The notes under the pieces are model-generated. The model saw nothing but the letters and a program-made list of their open reading frames with translations. It was not told the origin of the DNA and did no database searches. The position numbers and the translations under genes are program-made. A stretch of DNA of 64,000 bases from Burkholderiales bacterium. Its GTDB lineage: Bacteria; Pseudomonadota; Gammaproteobacteria; Burkholderiales; Burkholderiaceae_D. This document shows, piece after piece, positions 63,661 to 64,000 of this stretch (its first letter is position 1; the number at the start of each line of letters is the position of its first letter). Location of the stretch: the NCBI GenBank assembly GCA_016196925.1, contig JACPWS010000083.1, positions 57,044 through 121,043 on the forward strand, given 5' to 3'.

Positions 63661-64000
63661 TCAGTGAGCAATTGCAACAAAAGTAGCAAAAATAATTCTT
63701 ATATCCATCTTAAAACTACGCTCTTTAACATAGCGTACGTAATAGTCGAGCTTGATAGGCAGTATCTCGTCAATGTAAGTGCGTTCGGGATCGTTTGCAT
63801 CCCCAAGAATGACATTCTCTTCCTTATATTTAATTGATGCCCAATCAGTGATCCCTGGCGGAACGGACAATACGATATCACGCAAGTCGTTCGGATAATG
63901 AGCTACATAACGCGGCACCTCGGGGCGTGGCCCAACCAGACTCATCTCTCCAGACAACACATTAATCAATTGTGGCAACTCATCAATTTTATAACGACGC
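63661..64000 (-). CDS. Bacterial sugar transferase (WcaJ/PglC family), C-terminal part, runs off window end
   Basis: RRYKIDELPQLINVLSGEMSLVGPRPEVPRYVAHYPNDLRDIVLSVPPGITDWASIKY. Confidence 0.93.
   Translation of the reverse strand, partial: RRYKIDELPQLINVLSGEMSLVGPRPEVPRYVAHYPNDLRDIVLSVPPGITDWASIKYKEENVILGDANDPERTYIDEILPIKLDYYVRYVKERSFKMDIRIIFATFVAIAH

Overview
This 64 kb window is chromosomal DNA from a betaproteobacterium, most likely Burkholderiales/Oxalobacteraceae (inferred from gene order and protein character, not tested). Left to right: rimO (partial); phaR-phaB-phaC; pgeF-rluD; bamD; yaaA next to a lone PIN-domain gene; a detached cheZ-cheA pair; selO-msrB-yciB-bolA-parvulin; purL; an ArnT/PMT-type glycosyltransferase; a complete flagellar/chemotaxis operon on the minus strand (flhD-flhC-methyltransferase-motA-motB-CheZ-like-cheY-cheA-cheW-mcp-cheR-cheD-cheB-cheY-cheZ-HDOD); dnaQ-tilS-accA-DNA glycosylase; a decayed cysS; a TPR/L,D-transpeptidase pair; two cyclophilins; lpxH; ybbA/tesA; mnmH; ccoS-ccoI; sppA-Rieske-HAD-rluC; rne; moaA-mobA-moeA; an H-NS-like gene; and the edge of a polysaccharide locus. 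The observations most worth follow-up are: (1) cysS at 40144-40887 carries frameshifts and has lost the middle of the protein, although cysteinyl-tRNA synthetase is normally essential; (2) two 79-bp intergenic elements of identical length and architecture (ATACTCCCC-N61-GGGGAGTAT, with an internal ATACT-N7-AGTAT in the same register) lie upstream of selO and moaA; (3) three proteins carry the CheZ catalytic motif, one of them a divergent CheZ-like protein whose C-terminus resembles that of CheD; (4) a membrane-anchored methyltransferase with a G8 tract at its start sits between flhC and motA. No CRISPR array, rRNA, intact transposon or confident tRNA was recognised. All family calls come from reading motifs; no database search was run.
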